A DNA stretch of 64,000 bases. It comes from Atherix ibis. Its lineage: Eukaryota > Arthropoda > Insecta > Diptera > Athericidae. A program made the position numbers and the translations under genes. A model generated the notes under the pieces. It was not told the DNA's origin. It was given only the letters and a program-made list of their open reading frames with translations, and ran no database searches. The stretch is from the NCBI GenBank assembly GCA_958298945.1, contig OY282609.1, forward strand, positions 56,888,220 to 56,952,219, written 5' to 3'. Shown here in pieces: positions 1 to 13,264 of this stretch (positions within the stretch are counted from its first letter, which is position 1; the number at the start of each line of letters is the position of its first letter).

Positions 1-265
1 TCTCCCAAAATTATTGGACATTGTTGTATATGAATTCCATATGAAGGTAATTCGGCAATTACTTCTTATATTAGCAACATTATTTGTAGGGAAAAAAATT
101 CAATAGAATGAACTAAATCAGATACTTAGCGTCCCAAACTCACCACCACACCACAGCTACCCTTTTTCTGATAACATCTCAACTAAAGTTAAATCAGTAA
201 CCGGAAGTAATTTTCTATTTCTGTTTAAGATATAAAAGTCAAGTCTATAAAGAAGCTTTAATGTA
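1..265. repeat. Dispersed repeat, copy 1
   Basis: Bases 1-175 are nearly identical to 6962-7140, and bases 176-262 resemble 11296-11370. The three places therefore share one repeat that the window edge cuts here. The copy at 6962 lies just downstream of mariner-like coding remnants, so this may be the 3' non-coding part of an old transposon. I see no terminal inverted repeat and no long frame in it. Confidence 0.7.
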
Positions 266-604
266 ATAATAAAAAAGCTTTAATGTATTTCTGGTAAAAA
301 TTGTAGCTTTTAGGAAACAAAATGGCGCTATTTTGCAGCGAACTGGAAAGGCGAGCTTTTATAAATGCCTATTATCTCAACTGGAACTTTCGAACCCCTT
401 AAATAGAAACGGGGGTTAAAAAAGCCCTACAAATTCTTAAAAGTTTAACGAGTGTATGCGCGCGAAAAGCCCCTTAAATTTTCTTTTCCCATAATCGCAG
501 TACGTACATTTATGAATAATTCGCCGTAAACTATTTTTGAAATAATCCAAAAAGCGACAAATCCAATTCAGTTCAATGAAGCCGAGTTTCGTTTCTAAAA
601 GAAT

Positions 605-665
605 GCATTTTCAGTTAGTTTCGTTGTCGATTCAATACAGTTAACAACAAAACAGACGTGAAGAG
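605..665 (+). promoter_or_regulatory. Possible core promoter (initiator-like)
   Basis: An arthropod-type initiator, TCAGTT, sits at 611-616. It is followed by a G+C-richer leader with a DPE-like AGACGTG at 653-659. The spacing is longer than the canonical +28 to +33, so the DPE match is poor. The site is about 1.45 kb upstream of, and on the same strand as, the ATG at 2094. This is a weak call made from motif resemblance and position only. Confidence 0.25.
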
Positions 666-1681
666 GTGAACGCATACGCTCGGTGGTGGCGGTTACACAC
701 GTACTCGTATTTTTAGCATCGGGGGGATCGTATGTGCTTTCTTTTTTTGTTCTCATGTATACTACAAAATTTAATTAGAGAAGGTCTCAACTATAGTTAA
801 TATTATATTTAGAAGGAAAAAAAACAGTATAAAAAACAAAATATAAAAGTTAAAAAGAAGTAACGAATTTATTTAAAGACGTTAATTAGTTAATAAAATG
901 TTTAATTTTTTTGGGTAGTTAACCCATAATATAAGAGTGAACAAAAAGATTTTGTTGGTAGTTACCATTAAATTTATCAACGTACTAATGAAAAAAATTT
1001 GAATCAAAATTCACAATAAATTTTCAATAAGACGAACAATTTTCCAATATCGAAAAAATTATTGATCAATTGATACTAAGAAGTGATCATTAAATATTAA
1101 CATTGTTTCCGAAAATAAATAAATAATTTTGCCCATAATTTATGATTTCGTTTGGTAAGCTCGTCCTGTATCGTACGTAACGTAAATTGTTGATTAACTT
1201 ATAGGAAAATTCGAAATTTGTTAATAATTATTTGCTAATATACGAATGGTGAGGAGCACTGCTTAAATAATAATATATTATTGAACAATAATAATAATAA
1301 TAACTAAATTTGATTTTTACGCATTAGTCATATTGAAAGGATTCGTTTTATAGAACAAGTGGAAAAAGTTTCTGTTCATATTTCTACAAATAATACTAAT
1401 TATTCTAATTAAATAATTCTAATGAAATTTTTATTTTTATAGTACTTACATATATTATGAGTATTATTCTTATTGCAATTCAATTTGATAATCATAAATA
1501 GAATTTCGAATAGTTTGTTTAATATTCAGTGTTTGTTATAAAAAAATATTAATAATTTTAGTGTGAATTTCTAATGTGCATGTGAACTATTCATAATAGT
1601 ACAATACAATATATTATTTAACGTGTAATATAAATTTGATTAATTAAATTAATTATATTCATATTAGTTCTATGAAAAAAG

Positions 1682-1714
<33 letters not shown>
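1682..1714. repeat. GA microsatellite
   Basis: An uninterrupted run of about 14 GA units, then a short imperfect tail. It lies about 380 bases upstream of the candidate start codon at 2094. GA tracts can bind GAGA-type factors in insects, but nothing here shows function. Confidence 0.95.
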
Positions 1715-1715
<1 letters not shown>

Positions 1716-2093
1716 AAAAATTATTAGGAAAATTTCAAATTATTAAAAGTTTTCTGAATAAATTTCGTATAAATTTCATACATAATTTATTTATTTATAT
1801 ACAAATTAGTATTAAATCAATCGATTAATTAATTAATTAAAATAGGAGTTTTATTAATTATATTTGAAGGAAATTCTATTTTTATTGTACTTTTTACAGC
1901 CCCAGTTCTTATACAAGAGTGATAAATTTTGTTGAAAATTATTAAATTGAAATTAATTAACTTACTTTATATAAAGAAGATTGTTCAAAAGAGAAAATAA
2001 TAATCATAAATAATAGAAAAATTAAAAAAAAAAAAAAATCATAAATAAATATTAAAAATTTAAATTTAAAAAAAATTAATTAATAAAAACAAA

Positions 2094-2145
2094 ATGCTTA
2101 CGAATATACTTTTTGGATTACTAACAACGTTTCTTGCTATTTCAA
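2094..2145 (+). CDS. Exon 1 of a secreted-protein gene: signal peptide, first half
   Basis: The ATG stands in a good insect context (acaaaATG). Seventeen codons and one extra base follow, ending at a strong donor (a|gtaagt at 2146). The peptide has a polar start (MLTN) and then a hydrophobic stretch (ILFGLLTTFLAIS), the first part of a signal-peptide core. The intron is phase 1. Joining base 2145 to 22027 makes a serine codon and continues the hydrophobic stretch with IGICFA, which completes a signal peptide. The first intron would be about 19.9 kb and is full of transposons. I do not recognise the protein by name. The fit of donor, phase and signal-peptide logic is the evidence. A chance ORF with a chance donor remains possible, since the exon is only 52 bases. 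Confidence 0.55.
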
Positions 2146-2279
2146 GTAAGTTGACAAAAAAAAAATAGGACTTATTTTTAATGAATTAAAAATTATTTAA
2201 AATTTTAAATAAAAAAAATATATTTAATAATTTTAATTTTGAAGGTTTTCCAATTTTTTGTTTGGTATTTAAAAGATTT

Positions 2280-3345
2280 TTTGTTTTCGAAGACCTCTCA
2301 GATATATTTTTTTTTAACTTCATTTGCCTTAATATGCCTTTTACAGAAAATTAATTTTTTTCTATTTGGAGGTCTTACTTAGTAAAGAAACAAATCATGT
2401 CTCACCAGTATGACCGGTCTTTAAATTGTAGGTCTGAGCAGCAAGTGCTGTAGCCTCTTTAAGATTTTATTGAATTTTTATGGTACCAAATCAGTTTATT
2501 TACTTTTGAACTGTTAATTGTCTAGTTAGAGGTCTAGCTAAATGTGGGATCAAATACTCTTGTCTCGACTGTTTACCTTATTTGAATGTATAGACCTGTG
2601 GATACCCTGCTTTATATTGAAAAAATCTTCACTGTCTCCATGTGGATTTGTTTGGTTTTGGACTTTTAAACTGACCATTTTCAAATTGGACCTTGTCGCA
2701 AATTAAAGGTCTTTACCGAGCCTATTTTGTGGTGGAAAAAACTTTTTTAGTCACCGAGTGGGCTTGTTTACTTTTGAGTGAAGGAAAACCCATTTTCGTA
2801 TTATAGGTCCCAGCTTAGTGCAGGGAAAAAATTACGTTTTGACATTTTGATCTAATCTCAAATTGAAGGTTTTGTTCCTTTGCGGAGTCCTCAAGACCTT
2901 TGCGGAGTCACTTTTGTATTAAAAAAAGTTATTCATAGTCGCCAAAGGGGTTTGTTTACGTTTGAGGTTCTAAGCAGGTAATTCTTTAATTGGAAAAACT
3001 CATGAAGAAGAAAATAACGATCTAGTCTAAAAATTAAGGTAAATTTTCTATTTTGTTTAAAAAAATATTTCTTGGTCATTAAGTGGGTTTGTTTAGTTCT
3101 GAGTCTCTGAAAGAGCACTTTTCTAATTTATGGCCTAGCCTATTAGAAGAAAATAAAATCACATTTCACCAGTCCAACCTAATTTCAAATTAAAGGTGGC
3201 GAGGCACTTTTATATTGAATAACCGATTTGTTTCTGAACAATCAATTTTCTAATCAGGAGTTCAGTTTATCAAGAGAACAAAATTACTTTCAGCTATTTT
3301 GACTCATCCTTGGGTACGTTTACGGTCTTCACTTTTGAGGTTCTT
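2280..3345. repeat. Decayed tandem repeat (family S), copy block 1
   Basis: Related segments recur here at irregular spacings of about 115-190 bases. An example is a segment reading like 'agtcaccgagtgggcttgtt' near 2750, 2937 and 3075. They are interleaved with variants of caaattaaaggtct and accagt. The same vocabulary occurs, mostly reversed, at 13140-14400 and 62775-63050. No convincing protein frame is present. It may be an old satellite or long-terminal remnant that has diverged. Confidence 0.55.
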
Positions 3346-5017
3346 TAGTAAGATTATTTTTACTTAAAAATATTTGAAGTAAAAAGCTTTGAGTAGGTGT
3401 GGGATATAAATAAAATTCATATCATCAGTCGTGAATTTTTTTTTAAAAATTGTAATTTAATAAAAGTTGCAAAACTTAATAAGTAGATCTAAAAAATTTG
3501 TTTATAAAATTCACATATCTATTCTGAATAGACAAATAATAAGTATATCAATGGAAAAATATACAGACTCTTGACTACAAGTGATAGAATTTGAAATTTT
3601 TTTTAGGAGAATAAAAATTCGTTCATAAATTTCGAATTACGAATTCAACAAAAATTTACTTTTCTACTTATCAAAAAAAGTTACTGTACGCCATAGTTTG
3701 ATGTTAAGCATACAAAATAAATTCAAATAAATCAACATTCTATGGTGTAAATTTACTTTTCATAGTAGGAAAGGTCCAGCCTGACACCCACTATATGGCT
3801 TATTCCGCAAAGAACTCAACCAGAAATTTTGGGTTTGTTTTATTATTTTATTCTTCAAAGATAATTTTTGTGGGATTTTGTTCAGAGAGTTTACACTTTG
3901 TAAATACACCGAGGCAACGAATATGACTCTATTCGCATTTTAAAACAAACAGAAAACCATTTTTTTGACCTAAAACACTAAAAACTAAAAAGGTAAATAA
4001 CGTTTTACTTGTTTTTTTTTCAAACGACAATCTATTTACCAACATTTATTTAACAAAATATATGCAAAATTATTTACTTAAAAAAATGCTATACTTTTTA
4101 AATGTATTTAAGAGTAGCAGTTCTGACGAAAAGAATACTTTGTGCAATTTTTTGCCCATTTTTAAGTATACAAGGGTTAATACAATAATTTTAAAGTCTT
4201 TTTAATTGTGGATTTTTATTTCGGTACTCTCAGACTGATCATAACGAATTTTTAATGGTAGATAATTTAAGAATAACTTTACCTTTTAGGCAGTTAATAT
4301 ATTTTTTTTTCTTGATAAATTGTAACTGAAATCCAATCAGTTGATATTAATTATGGACTTAATAGCTTTTATCCTTAAACTTGTAGTAAGAAAAACTATT
4401 TCAAAAAAATTATCTACACCCACAATTATTTATTTATCTCTAAAGTCTCAGGTCAATATAAGTTAAAAAACTTAAAAAATAAGAAAACAAATTAAGGTTT
4501 TACGAAAAAAATTTCTAATGTTTCGTAGATATTTCCTTTTTACTTTCTAAAAATAGATCGTTTTTACCTTAGATATTTCCTTTTTACTATCTTATATAAG
4601 GTAGATTTTGGGTTTTTAGAATATGAAAAATATACACTTTTCTACTATGAGATTTTTATCTAAAGATAATCTGGTTTAATGGTTGGTATTAAATATGGAC
4701 TCACACAACATCTTTATTAATATCGCCAAGCTATATAGGCTGTAACTGACGAAAATACTTTGCATTTTCATGAAATTAGGCAGGCCACTATTTTTTGCAT
4801 TAGAGGCGTTTTAAGAAATTGCTTTTAAAAGGCTATAGGGGAAAAACTTCCCAACGCAACTAGGTTAAAAAATTAACTAATAGTGTACGGCCATTAACAA
4901 AACTTTTTGTAGACTAATAAAAAAATGCACTTGTTAGGTAAATTTTAACAAAATTATAGTCTTCTTCAATGTATCTAGGGGATTTTTGAATCCTGAACCC
5001 ATTGAAATTTTGAGACT
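3346..5017. other. Unannotated A+T-rich intronic DNA
   Basis: Inside the proposed first intron. No coding frame, terminal repeats or RNA gene is visible. The sequence is A+T-rich with poly-A and poly-T tracts. Confidence 0.6.
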
Positions 5018-6099
5018 TACGAGGTCTGTTCAAAAAGTATCGCGAATTTTGTGTTTTTTGAAAAATTATTTATTTATTCATGAATATCTATATTGTCCCC
5101 TTAAAAGTAATGCCCACCAGATATTAAACACTTTTGCCAACGTTTTTTCCAATCCTCGAAGCACTTCAAAAAATCATTTTTTGTAATCTTGTTCAGCTCC
5201 TCCTTCGATGCCGTCTTTATCTCCTCAATCGTAGGGTAGCGTCGTCCTTTCATGGGGCTCTTCAGTTTCGAGAACAAGAAAAAGTCATAGGGTGCCGGAA
5301 AGGTGATGGCCACCGTTTTCTGGGATTCACAAGGTGTGATCCACATCGATTACCTCGAGAAGGGTAAAACAATCACGGGGTGCTACTATGTTGATTTATT
5401 GGGCCGATTTGACGTCGAATTGAAGAAAAAGCGGCCCCGCTTTGCGAAGACAACGCGCCGGCTCACACCTCCGCCGTCGCCATGGCTAAATTGGTCGAAT
5501 TGCGGTACGAATTGCTGCCCCATCCACCGTACTCTCCAGATTTGGCCCCCTGTGACTACTTTTTGTTTCCAAACCTGAAAAAATCACTCGCCGGGGATAG
5601 ATTTGGGTCGAATGAGGAGGTCATCGTCGCCACGGAGGCCTATTTTGCTTCCCTAGAGAAAACGTATTTTTTGGACGGGTTAAAAAAGTTAGAGCGTCGC
5701 TGGGCCAAGTGTATCGAGCTTGAAGGAGATTATGTGGAAAAATAAATTGCCACCTTTCCAAAATTTTCGTTTTTCTTTTGTAGGCTAAGTACTTGTTGAA
5801 TGACCCTCGTATGGCACAGTCAATATTCGAAATGCGTCCGCGCAATTAATTTTGTTCTTTACACAAAATTTGATACAGATTAAAAACACGTGCAAGCGAA
5901 GCAGCTGTCAAAAATTAACTGAACATTCAAAATGGCCGAACTTCTCGGCATAAGTGAGAGACATAAGTACCAACATAACGCAACAAAAAATCGAAAATCG
6001 AATATACGTAACCCGCGGAAATTCCAAATTTTTTGAGCGAATTCAAAAAGTATATTTTTTTTTAATATAAAAAGATATACTTTTTGAACAGACCTCGTA
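5018..6099 (-). mobile_element. Mariner family A copy, minus strand, broken by a family B fragment
   Basis: The terminal inverted repeats start with cgaggtctgttcaaaaagta at the left and mirror it at the right, each next to TA. On the minus strand the left part (about 5101-5292) encodes the transposase C-terminus, from the DFFLF block through FEDWKKRWQKC. The right part (5812-6099) is the element's 5' untranslated end and first codons, with a small deletion around the start. The middle is missing and replaced by a plus-strand piece of mariner family B. The element cannot code for transposase. Confidence 0.9.
5295..5811 (+). mobile_element. Mariner family B, 3' half, inserted in family A
   Basis: The plus strand reads the family B transposase from the GKVMATVFWDSQG block to its end (VEK-stop at 5745), then the 3' untranslated part and right TIR ending tgaccctcg-TA at 5811. 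It matches 55456-55991. The 5' half, left TIR and left target site are gone. The junction with family A at about 5295 carries a short shared gcc. Near 5446 about 24 bases are replaced by two, removing the second catalytic aspartate block (HHDN) and shifting the frame. It is a dead relic. Confidence 0.88.
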
Positions 6100-6479
6100 T
6101 AACCAATTACTCGGAAATTTTGAGACATCTTTCAAGAATCACTAGAAATTCTACAATAATTAAAAATCACTGTAGAGATTTTCATTTAAAACATCCAGAA
6201 AAATTCATTTTTGATCCTTTTTATGCAAAAAAAAAAAAAAAAAGTTTCCGAGATTCAATAAAAATTGTATGAACAACCATTTTAACAGTTTAAAGGATGT
6301 ACTCCTGGATTGACTTATTATAATGGAAGTTGAGAATGTTTTTCATTTTATAAATTTGTAATTTTTTACTTAGAAAGGAAATTTAGAAAATCCTTACAAT
6401 TATATCTGGTTCTTTTACCAATACTTAGTAAAATATTGTATACAAAATTTTTTCTGTTGCAAAACGCGACTCTATATAT

Positions 6480-6961
6480 AGAGAGTGATAAGTAAAGTTT
6501 TGTTTTTGAAGCAATTATCCATCAAATTTTGGGTAAGCTTGGTGAATCTATGATTTTGAAACTTGTTGTGAGTATATGGAGAAGATTTTTTATTAAAAAT
6601 GTAAGTTCTTGAAAGGGCCAGAAAAATAATTATTTACGTTGAAAAGCGATAAAAGATGAACCTCACTCAGAAAGGACTTGAACATTGAAAACTGATGAAA
6701 ATGTGGAACAAGTGAGGGCTCTCATTATTAGGTCAGACCGTCAATTAATATTGGAGCTGATATTGTAGTCCTCGAAAGGCTTAGAAAAAGGTTCTTCAAC
6801 GAGGTTTTCTCAGAAAAATAAATTCCTACAGTTTCTAAGCCTCCTTTTGCCTGATCTACAAGGAGTGTAGCCGAGGAACGGAAAATGATTCGAGTTGAAG
6901 GCTTCCAGCAATGCTACGAAGACAATGTCCAATGTATAGCCACACAAAAAAAAGCCAATCA
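6480..6961 (+). pseudogene. Badly decayed mariner-like transposase remnant
   Basis: A short frame at 6694-6755 reads DENVEQVRALIIRSDRQLI. This matches the linker after the first helix-turn-helix of many mariner transposases (the TDENVEQVR...RSDRRLT type). A second frame near 6885-6935 reads GFQQCYEDN, like the mariner C-terminal FQKCFEDW block. In between are stops and frameshifts. No TIR was found. The identification rests on these two motifs in the right order and spacing. Confidence 0.45.
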
Positions 6962-7150
6962 TCTCCCAAAATTATTGGACATTGTTGTATATGAATTCCA
7001 TATGAAGGTAATTCGGCAATTACTTCTTATATTAGCAACATTATTTTTAGAAAAAAAAATTCAAAAAAATGAACTTAACCAGATAACGTCCCAAACTCAC
7101 CACCACACCACAGTTACCCTTTTCCTGATAAGATCTCAGATTGGATACTT
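6962..7150. repeat. Dispersed repeat, copy 2
   Basis: Nearly identical to bases 1-175 of the window, including the gtcccaaactcaccaccaca segment. It directly follows the decayed mariner-like remnant, so the repeat may be that element's 3' end. Confidence 0.75.
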
Positions 7151-9780
7151 AAATCTTCTCTTCTTTGTAAGAAAGTCTCTTTATCATTCCATTCTTAGTG
7201 GCTATTTTGCATAGTTTAAAAATACTAAAAATAAAAAAATGACCCACCAACAAAATAAAAGAAGAAAAGATGAATTATTATCGCACCTGGTTACTAGTGA
7301 ACTACTTATAATATCATCGCTGTCACTATTATGACTTGTATACAAATCTCATCTGATTTATTAGACAAAATTTTCCTTATCATTTACTATGATATATTCT
7401 CTTCGTTGTGTTTTCCCCTCACTTCTGACACCAACAAATATCCAGAAAGTGTAGATGTAAAAAAAAAACAATTTATTATTTTATCAGTTGGTATCTTTGA
7501 ATATTCATAAAAATTCCATTATTCTTGGCTTAGGAAATTTTGAAGTAAATACGTCGCTGGCCTTCGCTAAATAAATTACCAAAGTTGGTATGCGTTAAAA
7601 TTTGTGGCAGGTGAAAATTCTAACGCCTACAAAGGCAAATTATAATCAAATTACTGAGCGCATATTTCATTTAGTCTGTTAAATCTGATAACAATTTTTT
7701 GTTTATATTTTTTTTTTTTGATAAAAATTTTCACCAAACTCTACAGGTAAAATTGGACATTTTACCTTTTTTCAGTAATTATTACTAGAGCAAAAAAAAA
7801 AACAAATCACAGACAAAATTCATGTTTATTAGTAAAATTTATCTACATACTCAAAAGTACAAACATTTTCATTGTTAATGCCTCTGTTTTTAGGTAATTT
7901 TGAAAATTAATTAATTAATTAATCATTATTATTATTATTATTATTATTCTGTTATTTAATCATAAAATTTTTGCAAAATAGGCAAATTTCTCTTCTGATA
8001 AGTACAAATGATAAGTACTTGTCATAAAATTATAAAAATTATATACTTTGAAATTTTAGATAAATTCTTTACTAAACATTTTCATAAAATTGTTAATTTA
8101 AGCAATTTTGAAGAGGTTTTTGTAAATATTTTCAATACTGTTTTTTTTTTTTTTAGATAAAATCTGTAGAGAAGATTTGTAAACATATTTCAAAGTTTAT
8201 AAACAATTTCAAGGATGCTTTCATAAATTTTCTCAAGGATGCTGTTATCATTTTCTGTTTAAGATATTGCTCGTTATTTGAGAATATTGCAGAGAAAAAT
8301 AAACTATTTAATTTAATAGGTATTCGTTACGATTCGAAAATATTGATAGTACGATATTTTGGACGAATTTTTTTTATATATTTTCTGAACCGAAATTATT
8401 CAGTGTTTTTCTACCTTTTTTTACTTAAAATTTGACGTTAAAAGTAAATTTTAAAGGTCCTAAACGTGCAAAAAAACCAAATGTTTCGTAAAATATTAAA
8501 TTTCTATAGTTAACATTAAAGTTTGTGCACTTTCTGAAGTAGCCTCTTCTAAGGATCATTGGTTTTCGGATGCATCGAATATTTATATAAAAATTAGAAT
8601 ATTTTTTGAATAATGAGAAAATTAGAACTACTGATCAGAAAAATCAATCGAACCCAAGTAAAACCTAAATAAAATTTCAAAAAAGGGAAAAATTGTAAAA
8701 TTAAAAAAAAAATTTAAAAAAATAATAATATTTTTTTTAGAAGAAATTTTGAGAGAATCTATTAAAAAAAATTTATTTAATAAAAACCATTTAATTTGGG
8801 AATTGGAAAATATGTTTTTTAAAGGATTTATAAATTTACTTTACTCTAAAAATTGAGAGTAAATATATTTTTTTTTTCAAAAATACTCGCAAATTTAGTA
8901 AACTTTCTAAATTAATTCCTTAAACAGATTGATTCAGAAAAGTACAAAATTCTATAAATAAAAATTTCTAGGGAAATAAAAAATTTCTTTCAATGGACGG
9001 AAAGGTTACTCTTAAAATACCACGAATATCTATATCAAAATAGTAGAAGGTTAATAAAATAATCAGAAGGTATGAATGAATAATAGCAAAGGGAGCTTTT
9101 AACATCAAAAATATCTCAAAAATGTTTGTATCAATGCCATAACAAGGAAATGTATACTTTTTGGAATGTAAGAAAGAATAAGAAAAGGGGAGACGATTTT
9201 ACATAGAATTTGTTGATTGATAAAGAATATTTAAGATAATTTCTTATCTTAAAAGATGAAAATGATACTCATCAGAGTAAGTACTGTAAGAAGATTCTCT
9301 TACAAATTAACTTTCCTATTTATTTTATAAATCAACTTGTCTGTAGCTCTCCTTTCAGTATATTTTTGTTTATTTTGGTAAACTGAAACTAATTTGTTTG
9401 GAGATTACTCTTAATATCATAAGTTTCTTTTGCGAAACAAAATGTCTATGATCTCGAGTATCTTAACAAAAAGTTTCTTCCAGTTTTAATTATTACGCTA
9501 AAAAAATCTTCTTAATAGTTTTCTTAATTTTTTAATAATGTTTTGTAAAATTTTCTATTGAATTGTTTTTCTTTATCACGTTCTAATTTTCTTCCTAATT
9601 TTTTAATAATAAAATTTTTTTTTTTCCAAAAATCTTTTTAATTAATATTTTTTAATATTAAAACTAACTTTTTTTTTGAAAAAAAACCGTGTTTTTTTTA
9701 AAGGAAAATAATATAAAAAAATAATTTTATTTTTCCTTAATAAAAATTTTCGATATTTTCATTCATTAATTGTGAGAGTT
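7151..9780. other. Unannotated A+T-rich intronic DNA
   Basis: Holds a TTA microsatellite at 7924-7949 and many homopolymer runs. I see no coding frame longer than chance, no inverted ends and no RNA gene. Confidence 0.6.
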
Positions 9781-9799
9781 TTTGTGCTCTACCTTATCA

Positions 9800-9930
9800 A
9801 TACTCAGAACGTCTACATTTAATACACAACATTCCTGAGTTCGAATCCAGCTAGTAACATAGCCGTGGTGCCAATTAATTGTGACCAAATTAGCTTGAAT
9901 GGTCCTGACATTTTATTGTAAATATTAATA
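9800..9930 (+). repeat. Possible tRNA-derived SINE fragment (B box)
   Basis: The segment gagttcgaatccag at 9836-9850 is a good RNA polymerase III B box, the T-arm of tRNAs. The text around it does not fold into a full tRNA and lacks a clear acceptor stem. A SINE head or tRNA relic is possible. Chance cannot be excluded. Confidence 0.25.
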
Positions 9931-11295
9931 GAAATGACATTGCAAAAACCAGAGAATTTCTTAACTAAAATTAGAAAAAAGGAACTTCAATGTTTTTTTT
10001 TAAAATTTTCTAATTTTGTGTCCTAAAAAAAATGCACTAAAACTTATAAAAAAAAGTTATAAGTTTTCAAAGTTTTTTTTTTTAAATTTTATTACAAAAT
10101 AATTAAAATCCTTAAAGATTTTCTTTCAATTTTCAGTCTAATTATTTTATGGACCTAAGAAATTTTTGTATTTTAAATAAAAGATTTTTTACAATTTTTT
10201 TTTAAAACTTTTTAATTAAAAAAAAAATTAAATTTCAAAATTTTTGCTTTTATTTTTTTAAAAAAAAAAAAATCCGTACTGCTTTTAGAAAATAATCGTT
10301 TTTTTTTAAATCAAAAAAAAAATTCTTATCAATAAAAAATTTTATTTTAAATTTTTATAGTTTGCATTAAAATTTTTCCAATTTTCAATTTAAAAATTTA
10401 CTAATTATTTTCTAGGGAAATTCAGTAACTAAAAAATTATGTATTTATTAGAAAGCAAATAAAATTTTTTTTTTAAATGTGATTATTTTTTTTACTTCTT
10501 TCAAGATAAATTTGAAGATGAATGACTGTTTTTGGTCATTAGTCCAAAATGACCTGTAGTAAACTTTTGCAAATGATTGAACTTTTTTATTTTCAATGGT
10601 TCTTTATTAAATTAGTTCTTTTAGAAATTGTTCAATAACAAATTTTTAAAGGTTTTTTTTATCAGAAAAGAAAATAAAATGTAAATTTCCCGGAACACAA
10701 AGTCATCCTTATTAAAAGTATATTAAATCTCCATAAAATCAAATATTATTAAAACTATTATTAATAATTTATAAAAAAAGGGGAACAATAACTCAACAAT
10801 ATTCAATTTTTCTAACGTAGTCTAAGGCTATTATACGTATTATTTGGAATTAAGGGATTTTTTAAAAGGTGATGAGAGGTTGGTTATGTTTTTTTCTTAG
10901 GTTTGGGGTCTTATTTTTAATTTTAAGTTTTAAGACTATATTATAATAATCTGATCGTTCTTGGTATGGTCATGTTCATTAAAGGTCTTTTTAATAGGTT
11001 ACTACTATAAGTCGCGTGCCTGAGATACTCGATGGAAAATAAATTTTGGAAATTAGGAAATCTAAAACAACCGGAAAATGAAAGTGACATACTAAATTGA
11101 AAATATGGTTTAAAATTCAAGGTTAAACAAGGAGTTAAATTTGTAAATTTCTTAAAATAGAGTATCTGAGAATATTTTTGAATAAAAACTGAAATTTTTA
11201 GTTTGTAAAAAATTTTAAATGATTTCAATTAAAGCATAAGAAATTTTTGTTAAATTGATTTAAGAAAATTCCAGTTTTCCCTTTGAAATCCTTAA
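9931..11295. other. Unannotated A+T-rich intronic DNA
   Basis: Dominated by poly-A and poly-T tracts and simple sequence. No coding frame or element end was recognised. Confidence 0.6.
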
Positions 11296-11370
11296 GCTCA
11301 ACTTAAGTTAAATCAGTAATTTTCTGTTTCTGTTTAAGATACAAAATTTAAGTCTATAAATAAAGAAGTT
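11296..11370. repeat. Dispersed repeat, partial copy 3
   Basis: Matches the second part of copy 1 (176-262): aagttaaatcagtaa, ctgtttaagata and aagtctataaa occur in the same order. Confidence 0.55.
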
Positions 11371-13139
11371 TTAAATCAACAATACTCAATTTTTTTTAAT
11401 ACAAAAATAATTACAAACACTAATATATGTTCTGATTAAATTTTCCATAGAAAATTTTCTCTCAACTATCACAAAAAGGATATTTAACGAAAAAATAGTC
11501 CTTTTCGATAGCAACAATTTTTGTCCCAAAAATTGAAAACTTATAATTTAAGATATTATCTTAGACGTTAGTGTGCTCATACTTTTATGTAATTTAAAAA
11601 TATTGATTCCTTAGAAAATTCTTTTTTATTTTTAAAAATGTCGATGTGTACTTTTTCTAAATTGGACTGTGCGATACTGGAATGGATAGTAGCGGATAAT
11701 AACAGATAATCAAATTGTTAATTTAGTAATTTGTATAAATTAACAACAATTTCTTGCTAAATAAACAAATGCTACGACGTTTAACGAGGTAGCAAGGTAG
11801 AAGTAGAAAAATTAAAAAGACCAAAAAGAAAGAGATAGTGAATATTGAGCGAGGAGAGTTAATGTATACGGTACATAGTATAAATATGAAAAGTCCACTG
11901 TTGGGTTTTTTTCTTCTACTAAATAGTATGTCCTCGATCACCTCATGAATTAATTAATTTATTTTCAAGGTAAACAACGCTCCTATAAAATATTATGTCC
12001 TGATTTTATATAATAAAAACTAGCTGTGGACTCGAATTTAGGATACAGCGTAACAGGATAAAAACAGGTAAATAATTATTATCGCCTGATTTCGGTGGGA
12101 ATGCTGGTTGATGTTTATACTGGATGATGGTATTTGATAGCTAGTAAGTACTTAGTGGCTCGTAGCTAGCAGATGATGGTTGGAAGCTGGCGCCAGATGG
12201 TTGGCGAATGTTGCCTCATCAATGAGCACTTCTGTTTGGTTAATTCTTTCGGTTAGCTTACTTAACAGAATTACACAACCGCCAACCAGCCAGCCATACT
12301 ACTTTGCTACTTACCTGCCATCAGGTACGATTTATTTATTCATTCGTTCATTTCATTTGTCTCCATGTGCAAATATAAATTTCCTTTTGAAATTTTAATT
12401 AAATTCATTATTTTAGTCGTACAGCCAGTAGCAATCGTATACTCATACTCTCGGTAATATTTATCTTCTATTCAATACGAATATTTATTCTTTTGTAGGA
12501 ACATTTATCAAATGACTATCTTTTTGTTTAAATAAAACAAAAAATGAATAAATAAAAATTGTAGATGAAATAATTCTATTATATAACATCGCGGATTTAA
12601 TCATAAATAATATCAACAAAATATAAGGTAAAAAAAAGGATAGGCAAATTCAAAGATGATTTATTTTCAATATTTTCCGAAAATTTATTCATCAAACTAA
12701 ACAAATTGAAATATTAAAGTTTCTATCTGGTATGGTGGTAATCTTAAAGGTTAGATTTGATTTATTTTGATAATTTAAAATGAGAGAATTTCGACAGAAT
12801 ATCTGAATACTTTTCTGATTTGATTGTCGATTGGAAAGGATTTTTCACCGTAGAGATTATTTGAATATTCAACGTGGTATCGTTATTGAGATTTCTTGGG
12901 GACATAATATGAAAATCTGTCAGTTTTGTAAGAGCTCGAAATGATTAAATAATTTTGGAGCAAATTCCAAATTGCTCATTTAAAACTTCCTTTTTTGATG
13001 AACGTAAATATTTTTGCCAATCCTTCACTTTGATATCAGACTACTCAGAATGATTTTTTTTAAATTCAAAAATTATTAGTTTAAAACCGCAAGATTAAAC
13101 TAACCTTTTTTTGTTCACCGTGTAAATTTTTTTCAACAC
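11371..13139. other. Unannotated intronic DNA
   Basis: The stretch 12090-12330 is less A+T-rich and has short internal repeats of tagct, agatg and gttgg type. No convincing coding exon, element end or RNA gene is visible. Confidence 0.5.
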
Positions 13140-13264
13140 AAAAATAACTTGACGCAGATCTAGATCTTCAAGTTAGGACTAGATTACACTGGAAAATCGT
13201 GTTTTTTCCCCTATTGGGGGGCCAGACTCCTAATAAGAAAATTGTTTGTTCTGCCTAGACCTTT

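Larger units (their letters stand above)
266..2093. other. A+T-rich upstream region of the spliced gene
   Basis: No coding frame is visible. The part at 600-740 is less A+T-rich than its surroundings and holds an initiator-like site (described separately). From about 740 to the start codon at 2094 the sequence is mostly simple A+T-rich DNA with a GA microsatellite. It could be 5' UTR or promoter of the gene starting at 2094, or a further upstream intron. The sequence does not decide which. Confidence 0.5.
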
